Origin: Coenobita brevimanus
Lineage: Eukaryota > Arthropoda > Malacostraca > Decapoda > Coenobitidae
DNA: 64,000 nucleotides
Direction of reading: 5' to 3'
Assembly (NCBI GenBank): GCA_032717465.1
Contig: CM064655.1
Coordinates: forward strand, 13,986,152 to 14,050,151
The translations under genes and the position numbers were made by a program. Every line of letters begins with the position of its first letter. The first letter of the stretch is position 1. This document shows positions 1 to 11,131 of the stretch, one piece after another. The notes under the pieces are model-generated. The model worked only from the letters and a program-made list of their open reading frames with translations. It was not told the origin of the DNA and ran no database searches.

Positions 1-1030
1 CACGTTGATGCAATTTTAGTACGGTGTGAATGCAAAAGGACGCAGAAATTATGAGGTAAATGCGACAGACAGACGCTCAGTGAAATTATCAGTCATGCTG
101 ATCTCCAAATATTAGTATAAAGTGCATACGGGTAGAACATAAGTGAAAACATTGTATGTAAGTATATAAATCTCCCCTAAGTTGAAACTTACATAGCGAG
201 GGTTTTATGATGCGATATTCTGTCGCTCAGTGCAATAAATACGGCCCGTAATTATATAATTATTATTATGGGAAATTCTTACGGGTATAATATAAGTTCA
301 AATTATTGTAAGTGATGATATATATTCTAAGTCAAATATTCATAGCGTGTGTATAGAGATGCGATTTCCTGACGCTTAGTTGAATGAATAAGGCACGTAT
401 TAGTCAAAATAAAAGTCAGCAAGTGATAAAGTGAATAATTAGTATATAAGTGTGTGAGTGAATTAGTATATAAGTGTGTGAGTATTATGTTTGTCGAAAC
501 ATTCCTTGCGAGGGTATTTTCAGGCGATATTCTCACGCTCACTTGAATAAATAATGGCAGTAAGTATGTACAGTGCATTATAGGAGTGTAAACGTGTGTA
601 ATGTAAGTGGGAAATTATAAGTGGAGTGAATAAATAAAGTAGATGATGAAACACGAGTGTTTGAGATCGTGGTTGCTACGTGAATATGCGCTAGCATATC
701 GCTAAATGCCCTCGTAATGAATGAAAATAATTGAAAACCTTTACAGTGGTGGAGGAAAGGTTCTATGTAAAGGGGAAAATAATTGGAAAGTGATAAAACA
801 ATTTGGTATGTTGAAATACGAGTCATAGCGAGTGCGCTTACTAAGCTGATGTGCGCTATACTTATGCTGCATGTCATCATAATGAATGAAAACATCTGAA
901 AACACTTACAAACAGTTGTAATTGGTAAAATGTCATTGAAACAGAAGTATACAAGTAGAAAAAATGATAGGTTGACTCATACCAGACACTTAGCATATAG
1001 CATGTTACGACTCGGACCAAACTCGCTATG
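1..1030. repeat. AT-rich degenerate tandem repeat, period about 150-165 bp
   Basis: A recurring block beginning gcgata/gcgatt followed by a 'cgctcag/cgcttag' word and then 'aataaat/aatgaata' appears near 212, 361 and 524, spacing 149 and 163. A second pair of related blocks built around 'aatgaatgaaaa' lies at about 716 and 881, spacing 165. The units are strongly diverged. No coding potential was recognised. Confidence 0.5.
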
Positions 1031-1387
1031 CTCGCGCGATGGTACAATGCTTATTTTTCATATATATGTGTCTGAAATCCATTATATTGTTACTGTTATT
1101 GTTTATTAGTTCAAATTCAATAAATATAGAGGCGTTGTGTGTTGTTTCTCCCATTATTCCTTACCATAGAAAACGTAAATGCATATCCAGCCCATTAGAG
1201 AACACCATACCTGCCGGGGGGAACCGCACCTGTACGGACCACTTATAGACCGCGGGAACCACTTTCTTTGTGATTTTCCTTCGTTTCTCGACCTAAGCGG
1301 AAGTTTTAGCAAAAAAAAATTTTTTCCAAAAAGGCTCGGGACTGGGGATGTCATAGGTGCGGAAAACCTCGGGACGTGACGGGTTAA
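1031..1387. other. Unassigned segment ending in a piggyBac-type TTAA terminus
   Basis: The sequence ends in gacgggTTAA at 1384-1387. Read on the minus strand this is TTAACCCGTCACG, the kind of TTAA plus C-run end shared with the complete TTAA elements elsewhere in this window. No partner end was found, so this may be one end of a decayed or truncated element. No gene was seen in 1031-1387. Confidence 0.3.
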
Positions 1388-1519
1388 TAATGAAAAATTA
1401 TTTAGTCTAACCTGGTACAGAGCTTGACTCATACAAAAATACTAATTTAGGTAATGCCACTGGCTGTGTTGGTTCAGTACAGAGCGCCGATGTCGCACGT
1501 CTGCCTCGATTGACTCCCT

Positions 1520-1721
1520 CTGTGTGTGTGTGTGTGTGTGTCAATCTGTTATGCATTATTCTGCATTGACTATGTTATGTATAAATCTCTTCATATTAAC
1601 CTCGAGAGAGAGAGAGAGAGAGAGAATAAATGGAGGAGTGATATAAGCAGCATCCCTGCACAACAAGATAAGGCAAAACATCAATCCCTCCTCTCTCCTC
1701 CATTCCCTCCCTCCCCCTCTC

Positions 1722-1757
<36 letters not shown>
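1520..1757. repeat. Microsatellite cluster: (TG)n, (GA)n, (GA)n
   Basis: Dinucleotide tracts are visible at about 1520-1541 (TG), 1603-1625 (GA) and 1725-1757 (GA). The first GA tract lies only 100 bp from the second, separated by a pyrimidine-rich strip on the same strand. Confidence 0.95.
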
Positions 1758-1759
<2 letters not shown>

Positions 1760-2280
1760 TAAATACAGCAATGAGATGGGCGACCGCCCACGTGCGAACC
1801 CGCCCAATCAGTTAGAAGGATTTATGGTGACTGCGAGTGACATGTTCATTCCATGACTGCCAGTAGGTAACTGAATACCAAGGCTGGCCTGCGCTATACA
1901 TCTAATACCCCTGCATCCCACTGAGAGAGCATATTCATGTGCTATATTTAAAAAATGCACAAAATTTTGTGGAAATTTCATGCGGCTCTTCCAGAATGGA
2001 TGACACAGTCTACCTACCAGCATTTCCAGAATGCTATATGCAGCCGAAGGGTCAAGAGAAAGTAATGTTTCAAATGGAATCCATTGGTGTGGCCCCAGAT
2101 ATAAGTGTTCAGTATTTTATATACTGCAGTGATATATCTATTTGCTCTGGACTTGTGAACATGCGGTATACAGTATGTCAGATACCTGGGAAAAATCAGT
2201 AACTGGGAAGGTAAATTCACCAAGCATGTACTGTACTCACATAATGCAGGACAAAATAATAAAATGATACAATACAGTGG

Positions 2281-2632
2281 TTTATTTAATATTCTACAGT
2301 GTGTGTTAAACATTTGTCAATGAGTTTTCCATATATAACACAGACTGACAGAAGACACACAATTTGGTAGGCTTAATGTATCTGATAAAAGTACATTATG
2401 AAAATGCAGTCTGATTTAGTGGTAAAATATTGTACTGCGAAATCCAGGCTAAACTTTGAGTGCTGTACTGTTAAATACAGTATTGCACTAAATAACCTAC
2501 ATTAATATAATTCCCTTTTGATGAATATACCAACAACTGAAACTTTCAGGTCTTGACAGTTTTCTTTACAGGTACTTTGTTGGTGAAAATAACCTGGGTT
2601 TGTAGTGCTTTGTGGAAGCTAGGCTGGTGTAG
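2281..2632 (-). other. Probable 3' UTR of the PTPA-like gene with poly(A) signal
   Basis: This lies directly downstream, on the minus strand, of the stop codon at 2633-2635. TTTATT at 2281-2286 reads AATAAA on the minus strand, a canonical polyadenylation signal about 350 nt after the stop. No other clear signal was seen between the stop and this site. Confidence 0.45.
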
Positions 2633-3025
2633 CTATTCTGCAGATGGCATTGCTGTGGTAATCTTATTACCATGTGGCTTGGTGTTTGGGTTTTCATTAT
2701 CTGATGTTGTGAGTCCTCCAGACATTTTGTGACCTGGTAAGCTTGCCAACAATGAACCATGAGATGCTGATACAGTTCCAGATACTGTACTGGGATATGG
2801 AACTCTACAAGGCATGGTGTCTATGCTCTGTGCTGACCTTGTTCCTGGCTGTACTCTGGCCAGTGGTGGCCCCAACCCAGCATGATCAAGTGTGTGTAAA
2901 GTTCCAGGAACTCTTCCTGAAAACATATCAGCCCCTGGGGGATGATACACAACCTCACTGGCCATGGTGAATGATAGGAGACTCCCAAACAACATGTGTT
3001 GTACAACTGGATATTTATGAAGTAC
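2633..3025 (-). CDS. PTPA: Last coding exon of serine/threonine-protein phosphatase 2A activator (PTPA)
   Basis: PTPA is a peptidyl-prolyl isomerase family protein that activates the PP2A catalytic subunit in cytosol and nucleus. The exon starts just after a strong acceptor on the minus strand (a pyrimidine-rich tract ending ttcag at 3026-3028) and is open in phase 0 for 130 codons to a TAG at 2633-2635. Its first residues, VLHKYPVVQHMLFGSLL, match the conserved C-terminus of PTPA proteins (K-F/Y-P-V-I/V-Q-H then FGSLL); I recall this motif, I did not search. After it comes a tail of about 110 residues rich in Ser, Thr, Pro and Gly, far longer than the short tail of vertebrate PTPA. Upstream exons are not recognisable within the next kilobases, so they lie beyond large introns or outside the window. 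A processed or partial pseudogene is possible but less likely, because the splice acceptor is intact. Confidence 0.7.
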   Translation of the reverse strand, partial: VLHKYPVVQHMLFGSLLSFTMASEVVYHPPGADMFSGRVPGTLHTLDHAGLGPPLARVQPGTRSAQSIDTMPCRVPYPSTVSGTVSASHGSLLASLPGHKMSGGLTTSDNENPNTKPHGNKITTAMPSAE

Positions 3026-3384
3026 CTGAAATTAAAGAAAATAAGATTAATGAATGTACATAAACTCTCAATTTTCAGTTGCTGCAATATCTGGCACTGT
3101 TGGCTTGACTATCAGAGCAATATCTGTCAAAATTATGCAACATCCAGTGCCGAAATGGGAAGTAACCAGTGGTTCCATGCAATATTGGGATGCGAGGCAT
3201 ATCATCCGGGTCGTGCGCAGTAGCCAACTGTTGTACGGGAAAACCCCACAACGCGCCAGCCATTGAGAATGCCCATAACATGCCAGCCAAGCAAAATTCA
3301 TTGCGGGAGCAGTCCCCCCTAAGGTATGCGATTCCTCCATCCTGGCTATCCCCCCGAATGCAATTAGGGGTTGATTTTTCAACT

Positions 3385-3778
3385 TTCACGAAGCTAAATT
3401 TTTGGGTATTTGAAGAGGTTGATTTTACACACCAGAAAATGTATATTTCATTTCCATATGTCAAATACTAACCACACAGTGATGCATCTACACTGAAAAT
3501 AGTTAGCATTCGCATATGGGAGAAAACAGAGAACAACCAGAGAAATTTTCCCAAAACGTAATTTTTGCAAACATTTCACAGAAAGTATTAAATGCAATAT
3601 GATATAAATTCATAAAACAAATTTATTTCGTAGAAGGAATGTGCATAATAAATAAATACATAAAAGTTAAGAAATTAAACAAAAATGGAAAATCGATCTG
3701 CATCGAGAAAATTTGTGTATTGCATCTTGTAAGCAAAAACACATATACATGAATAAAACTAAAAAAAACTGAAATGTA

Positions 3779-3813
<35 letters not shown>

Positions 3814-4168
3814 CAGACAGATAGACAGACAGACAGACAGACAAAGCTAAAGAAGCAATAAATAAACTGAATAATTCTCTCGCCTTGTCTTGCCCCCCTG
3901 CTGCAATACTTTTCACCAAGACTAATTTTGGTCTTTGACATTTTGAGAGCTTGATTTTAAACACCAGAAAATGTTTATTTCATTCTCATGCGTTAAATAC
4001 TTACCGCACAACCACTTGCATATAGGAGAGAATGGAGAATAACTAGAGAAATTTACAAAAAACGTAATTTTCACAAACGTCTTACAAAAAGTATTGAATG
4101 CAATACGATAAACGCATAAAACAAATTTATTTGGTAGAAGGAATGCACAAATAAATAAATAAAAAGTG

Positions 4169-4170
<2 letters not shown>
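3385..4170. repeat. Tandem duplication, two copies about 530 bp apart
   Basis: About 290 bp from 3385 is repeated with mismatches from 3915: the word 'acaccagaaaatgt' occurs at about 3430 and 3960, followed in both by parallel blocks ending 'aaacaaatttattt.gtagaaggaatg'. Both copies are followed by GA tracts (3778-3812 and 4169-4198), with an added CAGA tract at 3812-3842. No coding function was recognised. Confidence 0.75.
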
Positions 4171-4199
<29 letters not shown>

Positions 4200-4202
<3 letters not shown>

Positions 4203-4508
4203 CATAAAGAGAAAGGACAGGGAGGGGATGAGCAGCACACATGATACAAGGAACAAGACGCAGTGAGGTACTGAGAGGTACAGGAGGAGGGGTGGGGGGG
4301 TCACTCTGTGGGGGGTTGTGGCTGAGCCAGAGTTGTCAAATGGGACTTTATACTCAAGTTTAGGCTCCATACGTCCCATGCCAAGCAGCCCTGTGGCGGG
4401 GAGTTTGACCGGCAGTTTTTTACAGAGCTTCCACGATTGACGTTCATAGCACTCCACGCACCAAACAGCACCAACGTCGATCATCATCCATAGCACCTTA
4501 GGGGTTAA
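4200..4508. other. Possible TTAA element terminus
   Basis: The segment ends in ccttaggggTTAA at 4505-4508, which reads TTAACCCCTAAGG on the minus strand, the same design as the complete TTAA elements in this window. No matching left end was found. 4509-5052 holds no recognised feature. Confidence 0.3.
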
Positions 4509-5052
4509 GCCTCATGGATCTCATTCAGTGAAAATTTATCTATGCTCTCTGCTCTTGTGACCATACGGTGGCAAAACCCTAGTGCTCTATGGCTTCCTGT
4601 GCCTTGCTTGTTGTTGGAAAGCTTGTGGCCTCTCAGTGCTTCGTGTCCCAGTGCTCTATTGTGATTCTGAAATTACTGTACATGTAATTAATGCCACTAG
4701 ACCGCATGGGATTAAGTGCACTCAACTGTGCTGCATGGTGTATGCCTCTACCCTCAATTTATAAAGCCAACACCAGGTGAGTACATAGTACACTATGTAC
4801 TGTATGTACTGTATCAGTAATGTATTCTATGTTTAATTTTCATCATTCACTCATGAGAAAATATTTAGGATACAGAGAAAAGCAAGATGAATAAATCCAT
4901 TGAAAAAAAGGCATGCTTTTTATCAGTGGAAAGTGTGTGGTACCCATAAGGTTTTCCACCTAATGATTCGACTCTACCAATATGCTTGCAATATTTTACA
5001 GTACATATAAACCCCAAGATACGATACCCCAGCTTAGCGATGGGGGTGGAAA

Positions 5053-6507
5053 TACACTCGACTCTCGATTTGCCGGACTAAAAAGGGGGTAGACCAGTCC
5101 AGGAATGGCAAAATTCCGGCACCACATACCATTCCCCAGACTATTACCATACTTTGTCTGAATTCTTCAATATCGTCCGGCGATTATTCCGATAATCTAG
5201 AGCATTCTGGAATGTAGGCTACCTATACTAACATAACTAACATACACAGTACATAAAATAATAACACTGATGCAATAATAATAACTGACACAATAGCTGT
5301 ATTCTGCTAGTCACAACCCTAAGAATGGTTGTTTAACAGTTGTTGATAAGAATGTGGAGGGTATGATAGAAGATCAGAAAGCTGAGGAAAAAGAGGAAAA
5401 TGAGCAAGGAATGATCACCACAAGGTCAGCCAACCACTAATCAGCTGACCAAGATACAAACACGCAATCTTGGACCGAATCGGCAATTTTAATTGGAAAA
5501 TATTTTAATCTTTATCAATATATTGGTTTGCACACCTAATTATTTGAAATTCAGTCAAAAATTTGTACTTAATTTAATTATTAATAGAAAATCAGGATTC
5601 AGAGTGAAAATTTCTTAAAGTTAGCATAAGTGCTGTGCCTCTAGCCTAACAACTCACCTTGACGGACTTTTGTTTTGGATAAATATCGATTTACAATGCA
5701 GATACATTTTTTTTTTAACTCAAAATAAATATTTATGCAAAATAGAAGTCGGTCAAGGTGTGCAGACAATCTGAAGGGGAAATATCTGCTAACATTGGCC
5801 AACCACTCATCAGCTGACCAAGATATAAATACTGACAATCTGAAGTGGAAATATCTGCTAACATTTGTGCATCTTAGCTCTGAAACCTGATTTTTTAATT
5901 AACTTACATTAAGTAAAATTTTCTAAGTAGATTTCAGATAATTACGTGTGTATGAGATACTGTGGCGAAAAAATTTAAAATATTTTCCAGTGAAAAGTGC
6001 CGATTCGGTATTTAGTCACACCGAGTCGGGTGGGCTAAGTGAGTAGGAATGGATCCCATTAACTTTGTCCGTAAGAAAATATATTTTTTATTACCTATGA
6101 ATATTATTGTGTCCGAGCCTTCCTTAAACTTTATACTGTTATGCAATAAACAATTTATAGTGGCATTTGAGAAAGGTAAGAGGCAAATGGGATACTGCCA
6201 CAAGTTAGGAGCTGGTGGCATGAAGCAGGTTGGTGGCCAAGATGCGTTTCATGTATGAAAATAATTTCTTGTGTGTGTTACAAATGGCCTTTATCGAGTC
6301 AAAACCTTGCTAAAATAATACTTGGTTGTGCAAGAGACTGCTTACAGTTTTATATGAGAGAATAATGGCCGGACTTTTGTTGTGAATCCCAGACTTGTAC
6401 GGGCATTTGTCTGGCATTTGATAATGCTGTACTGTCCAGACTCACCCCGTGTCCGGGAAATCCAAAATCCGGGAAATAGGGGTCTGCCAAATCAAGGGTC
6501 GAGTGTA
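5053..6507. mobile_element. 1.45-kb TIR element with TA target site (mariner/pogo superfamily-like)
   Basis: The left end reads TA CACTCGACTCTCGATTTG at 5053 and the right end, on the minus strand, TA CACTCGACCCTTGATTTG at 6507, so both ends share inverted repeats of about 25 bp with few mismatches, flanked by TA. No transposase was recognised inside, so it is non-autonomous. Internally, 'ccaaccactnatcagctgacc' occurs at about 5430 and 5799, and a 69-bp-spaced direct repeat ('gacaatctgaag.ggaaatatctgctaacat') lies at 5765 and 5834. The immediate outside flanks (about 5020 and 6510) also resemble each other, suggesting insertion into an older repeat. Confidence 0.75.
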
Positions 6508-6630
6508 CCACCATACCCCGCCTAACGATGGCCAAACCCTGATTTAACGAAGGGTTTTTATTTTTTCTCTGTTTATGATATTTTAGACTTAAAATTTGTG
6601 TTCAGGTTGATTTATAAACTGTTTTTAGGG

Positions 6631-7286
6631 TGAAGTGAGGTTGGATGGTGAGGATATGGAGAATGTGAGTGCATTCAAGTACTTGGGTAGTGTGATGAGT
6701 AAGGATGGAACTTTGGGGGATGAAGTACGTGAAAGGGTACAGCAGGGAAGGAAGGTTGTTGGCACACTGAAAGCAGTGATGAGAAATAGGGAGGTGAGTA
6801 TGGAAGTTAAGAAGTCACTGCATGATGGTATTGTGATCCCTACCCTGACGTATGGAAGCGAGGCGTGGACCTTGCAAGAGGGGAACAAGTCAAGAGTGAG
6901 AGCAGTGGAAATGAGTTACTTGAGAGGAGCATGTGGAGTGACATGGAGGGACAGGTTGACGAATGAAGAAGTGAAGGAACGCTGTGGGGTAGATGTGGAT
7001 GTGGTTGAAAAGATTAGGAGAAATACACTGAGGTGGTTTGGACATGTGGAGAGGATGGAGAATGAAAGACTGACTAAGAGGGTGTATGTAGGTGAGGTGG
7101 AGGGAGGGAGAGGGAGGGGTAGACCGAGGATGAGGTGGAGGGATGGAGTTGAGAGGTATATGAGGGAGGGGGGGGTGAGTTGGGGGGAGGGGAGTCAAAT
7201 GGTGGGTGACAGAGTGACTTGGAGGCGTTTTGTCTGCGGCCACCCTTTGCGGGATTAGGGCGTCGGGCTATAGATAGATAGATAGA
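6631..7286 (+). mobile_element. 5'-truncated RTE-type LINE, copy 1
   Basis: A truncated non-LTR retrotransposon. It carries the C-terminal end of the reverse transcriptase ORF and finishes in an (ATAG)n tail instead of poly(A), as is usual for RTE-type LINEs. It is flanked by the direct repeat ttttaggg at 6623-6630 and 7287-7294, which marks the target-site duplication and fixes both ends. Two more copies of the family lie at 35520-36297 and 37757-38486. Confidence 0.85.
6635..7258 (+). pseudogene. LINE reverse transcriptase C-terminal region (RTE-type)
   Basis: 207 open codons with the usual C-terminal landmarks of this LINE group: FKYLGS near residue 15, YGSEAWTL near 73-80, the RWFGHVERM motif near residue 132-140, and GRPRMRWRD near 165. 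The palm domain with the ADD motif is absent, so it cannot be active; the protein would act in the nucleus in target-primed reverse transcription when complete. The ORF ends CGHPLRD-stop, and this very end is part of the tail shared with the SINEs at 10588-10780, 12141-12370 and 15860-15990. Confidence 0.85.
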
Positions 7287-7294
7287 TTTTAGGG

Positions 7295-8028
7295 TTAGAT
7301 TAATGTGGTTTAGTCATAGGTGGGGTGAACATTGTCATTTTGAGATACAGTTTACTAAGTTTGATTTTTTCCAGACTTAAATTTGACAATTTTCAGATTT
7401 TATTTTTGAGTTTAGGCGAGTTATAAACTGTTTTCAGGCTTAGTTTAGCTTGTTTTTAAAGCCATTTGGGGGTTTAGGTGAGCTAGAAACTTGTTTTTGG
7501 ACTCATTTGGGTGGGTTTAATGCTTGGTTAGGGGGGGGAGGACCCAAGGCTCAAAAATGCATTCCTAAACAGTCAGCTCTCACTTAATGCGTAATCTGAA
7601 TGCAAGAACCTCTCATAACATGATGGGCAATCTTTGAGGCCAGGAAATGGTCAAAATGCGAAAATGACAGATATAATGCAGGTTAAAACATCTGCCCACT
7701 TTTTTGAAAACCGTACTATGCTGCAACAAGAGGGATTATGCAGCCTGAGGCCACAAATTATGGTTTAAACTGTCATTGTGTGAAAAAATTGGTCATAATG
7801 CAGTCATTAACCCCTTAACGCCTAATTCCATCAATTGATGCTTAATCGCATCACTTGAGCGGGGCCTGTAAAAAACTGCGGAGCATTTGCTCCACCTGGA
7901 TTAAGGTTAAGGTTGCTAATGATATGCTTTGTCTGGTTGTAAGTGAAAGGTGCAAAGTCTGGGTCTGTGGGGAACTGTCTCTTACATCAGATGATACATC
8001 GGTCACCATGATAGGGGTTTAGATGGCT

Positions 8029-8068
<40 letters not shown>

Positions 8069-8218
8069 GTCCGACTCTGGGCGTAGGCTTCACAGCCTGC
8101 TTTCAAGGCCCAGTAGTCCTCCCACGTACCGCACACCTCTACATGTCACCACTTTGGCGCTAACACCCACCGTCCATATTGAATACATGCTAGAGCTGTC
8201 TCATATAGGACTGGTGTA
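7295..8218. other. Unassigned DNA with a TTAA terminus and a 33-T run
   Basis: TTAACCCCTTAACGCC at 7807 looks like the left end of a piggyBac-type element; no right end was found. A homopolymer of about 33 T at 8032-8064 is followed by a segment that could be a reverse-oriented poly(A)-tailed retroposon (8065-8200), but its body was not recognised. No gene was seen. Confidence 0.4.
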
Positions 8219-8899
8219 TTGGTATTAGCGGGGGTATTTTTACGACATGTCGGCGGGTCTTCTGGTAGATCAGTAAAGTCTGACTTTTATGAAATTCAAA
8301 TCCTTAAGGCACCACAAAACAGGCGCAAGCTTCGGAGATTCCTCAGCAGTATTGGTTACTGCTGTCGTTTTTTGAAGAACTTTGCAACAATAGTGGCCAC
8401 TCTCACTGAATTGCTCAAGAAAGATAAAAAATACGTCTGGACTTATGTGTGTCAGAATAGTTTTGATGCAGCCAAGGAGATCTTATGTAATTATCCAGTT
8501 ATGGCTGCACCAAACTTTAATAAGACATTTAAACTTGCTGTAGATGCTAGTAATGTGGGTGCAGGAGCTGTGTTAATGCAGGATGACGATCATGATGTAA
8601 AGCATCCTGTTTGTTATTTCAGCAAGAAGTTTTCTGTTTCTCAACTTAAGTATTCTGTTATCGAAAAGGAACTATTAGCCCTGATCCTCACCCTGCAGCA
8701 CTTTTCTGTGTATGTCCCTGCATTTGGAACTACTGTCATTGTATATACTGATCATCACCCACTCAAATTTCTGAATAATTTGAAGATGAAGAATCAGCAA
8801 TTGACACGTTGGAGTTTGTTCCTTCTACAGTTTCACTTGGACGTTAGACATAATAAGGGTGTTGACAATATCATAACTGATTGTTTGTCATGTTCTTAA
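8219..8899 (+). pseudogene. Ty3-type retrotransposon RNase H (and end of RT connection), Gmr1-like
   Basis: The 226-residue frame begins inside the region linking reverse transcriptase to RNase H (LRRFLSSIGYCCRFLKNFA near residue 38) and continues through a Ty3-type RNase H. The acidic tetrad is visible: D in KLAVDASNVGAGAV, E in YSVIEKELLAL, D in VYTDHHPLKFL and D near the end in DNIITDCLS. It terminates directly after the RNase H; no integrase follows. What follows is instead a purine tract and a possible LTR, which fits Gmr1-type elements where integrase precedes reverse transcriptase. The RT palm is missing, so this is a 5'-truncated copy. It is intact as a reading frame over its length. 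Confidence 0.85.
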
Positions 8900-9937
8900 G
8901 AACGAATTTTCCTATTGGAAAATTCTGTCTTAGGTGTGGGTGTGTTACGTGTGTAAGAATGTATATATTTGTTTGTGTATACTATGCATGTATGTATAGT
9001 GCGTGCGTGTCGCTGGGCGTGTGCGTATGCGCATCGATGCAGTGTACGCCAGCATCTATGCACATGCACTTGCTCATGTTGTTGCCTGTTTAGTGCATAC
9101 ACATTTATAACGTCTTAGTTAATTCTGTTTGCTCTTTCGATGCGGGTGTGACTAAAATTGTTTTTAATATCAGTGACTTTTTGTGGAGCTTAAACTGGCG
9201 ACATAAAAGATTTGTATTCACCAGCAATATTTATAACGTTTGGAGTATGGGGGAGAGATTAAATTGCCTAGCTCTTTTCTGCATATTTCTCATCTGGCCT
9301 CCAGCTGTGTGTTGACACATGCACGCAACCGAAGGGTATATAACGCAGAATGGAGATAAGGGTTTTTGTGGGGTTGGCATCAGGAGAGGTTGTGTTTGGA
9401 CTGGAGATCAGAGAGGCAAGAGAAGCAGTATTTTGTCTGTTGTATATATTTCTGAACATCTTTTCACTTTGTATCAGCATCCAATTGCAAGTATTATTAT
9501 TATTTGTGGCAAACTGAATGCAGTTTAATTATCCCTTTTTTGTATGATTTTATTTCTTTTGTTTGGCAAGTCTGTTCCCAGACTTGTGTGATTAGTCAGG
9601 GTATTATCAGGTTGCTTGTTTCTGTCATTCTTTTGTGTTTTATTATCTCATTGTAAATTTTGTAAATATTAGCTTGTATTATATTAGGTATTTTTCATTG
9701 TGTTTATTTTCCCCTTACTTACCTCAGCTAATTTGATTTATTTTCGGACCTGTGTTGCGAGATTGGAGTTACGTGTTTTTTTTTTTACTGTTTTTCACCA
9801 CTTAGCTATTTGCTCAGTTCCCTTTTCACTTTGTCTTCCTCAGTTTTTACGCAGTTAGATTTAGTTATCTTGTTGCCGATTCCCATCTTGTAACATATGT
9901 TACTGTTCACAGTTTCTCTTCACTGTGAAAATACATA
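8900..9937 (+). other. 3' flank of the Ty3-type copy: polypurine tract and candidate 3' LTR
   Basis: tatgggggagaga at 9246-9258 resembles a polypurine tract. Downstream, gtatataa near 9334 resembles a TATA box. This would fit a 3' LTR starting just after 9258, but no second LTR is present to test it and the expected TG...CA ends were not identified. The stretch has no ORF that I recognise. Confidence 0.35.
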
Positions 9938-10005
9938 TACAGGTAAGCCCTTAATTCACGCGAGGGTTACGTTCCCAGACCCTTCGCGTATGTGGTAAAT
10001 TCGTG

Positions 10006-11131
10006 TACACTCAACCCCCTGCTATCGTGCCTAATTGGTCACAGGAAACGCGCATGATAGCTGAATGGGTGATAGCTGAACTGAACAATCAATGGGAAAA
10101 TTTCTAATTGGTTTTTCGGTGGCTCATTTTTCTAACTTTTAACCTTTATGCCTATGATTTCCTGCCAATCTCTCCTCTAACATGAAATAAAGCATTATTA
10201 TATTAATAATAACAGTATAATGAATAAATAAACAACATAAAAGGCCATCAAACTTTTATAAGGATTACGGCTTGGGTGGTTTGATGGGCGAGGCTTGAGA
10301 GTGGATTAGTTGCCGCCAGATCTCTTTGGCTGTCTCCATTTCTTTAGTGTCCACAGCTAAAGGGGGTATCACATGGTACCTCATATCAGGAATGGCTGAG
10401 GAACATTTAAGTGGAACAAAACTTGGACGCTATCACACACGTTCCTCACACTGTCGTCAGAGCCCCATCTCAGTTGTAAACACGTGATTACTTTATCGAC
10501 ATCACAGTTTTTTTGGCATAAGAAATATTAACTCTTTATAAGGGTTTCAAAACGATTGATATTTATTCTAAAATACAATATTAATAAGTATTAAGCAACG
10601 TTGGGTCTGGTTAGTACTTGGATGGGTGACCGCCTGGGAACACCTGATGCTGTTGGCATCCCTACGTGTCAAGTGGGGTTGGTGGAGGATTAGTGCCCCT
10701 CCCTGTAAAACAATTAACTCTAAGCCCTTGGCCACCCCATTTGGGATATATGGCGTCTGGCAATGGATGGATGGATGGATTCAGTATTAGGCTAAATTTC
10801 AATGCTGTAGTATGATATATTCTTTCGAGCCGAATGGGTTTTGGTCACTGTTTTGCCCGTCATGTCCTCGGCAGGAATCCGTTCAGATACATTCCAAATG
10901 CCCGTGCTATAATCGGGAATTTTACCACGTTACCGTTCCGATTAACCATCGTATCCTCTGCAAACCTCGTATGAAGTGCCGTGTGAATAAGTTTCGCTTA
11001 GCCTGTCTTCAAACTCGACGCGTGATAGCGGTCTTGGGGTGCATGATAGCATGTATGGTTGTGCATTTGATGTGTGCGTGATAGCAGATAGGCGTGATAG
11101 CTGAACGCGTGATAGCAGGGGGTTGAGTGTA
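10006..11131. mobile_element. Inner TIR element with TA target site, nested in the Tigger-like element
   Basis: Left end TA CACTCAACCCCCTGCTATC at 10006; right end reads the same on the minus strand from 11131. The inverted repeats exceed 20 bp and are flanked by TA. Short words 'gtgatagc' recur just inside both ends. No transposase was seen. It lies entirely inside 9938-12445 and itself contains the SINE at 10588-10780, giving three nested levels. Confidence 0.8.
10588..10780 (+). mobile_element. 5S-rRNA-derived SINE, copy 1 (5' truncated)
   Basis: The copy begins within the 5S-like head at ttaagcaacgttgggtc, keeps the 5S internal promoter core (ggatgggtgaccgcctggg, 10620-10638) and the 3' 5S end (tgctgttggcat), then has a body ending ggcgtctggcaatgg with a (GGAT)n tail. 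Compared with copy 2, the first 45 or so bases of the head are missing. Confidence 0.85.

Noticed and set aside
1..1030. Several 60-105-codon frames on the minus strand
   Set aside because: Low-complexity AT-rich repeat; the frames are not conserved between repeat units.
3068..3471. Minus-strand frames up to 129 codons as further PTPA exons
   Set aside because: None resembles the conserved PTPA sequence expected before the last exon; no splice sites in a fitting phase were seen.
3623..4242. Leu/Ser-rich minus-strand frames suggesting membrane proteins
   Set aside because: They run through (GA)n tracts whose complement gives Ser-Leu repeats; not genes.
8900..9260. Deletion of integrase from the Ty3-type copy
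   Set aside because: First considered because no integrase follows RNase H; the Gmr1-type order makes the missing downstream integrase expected.
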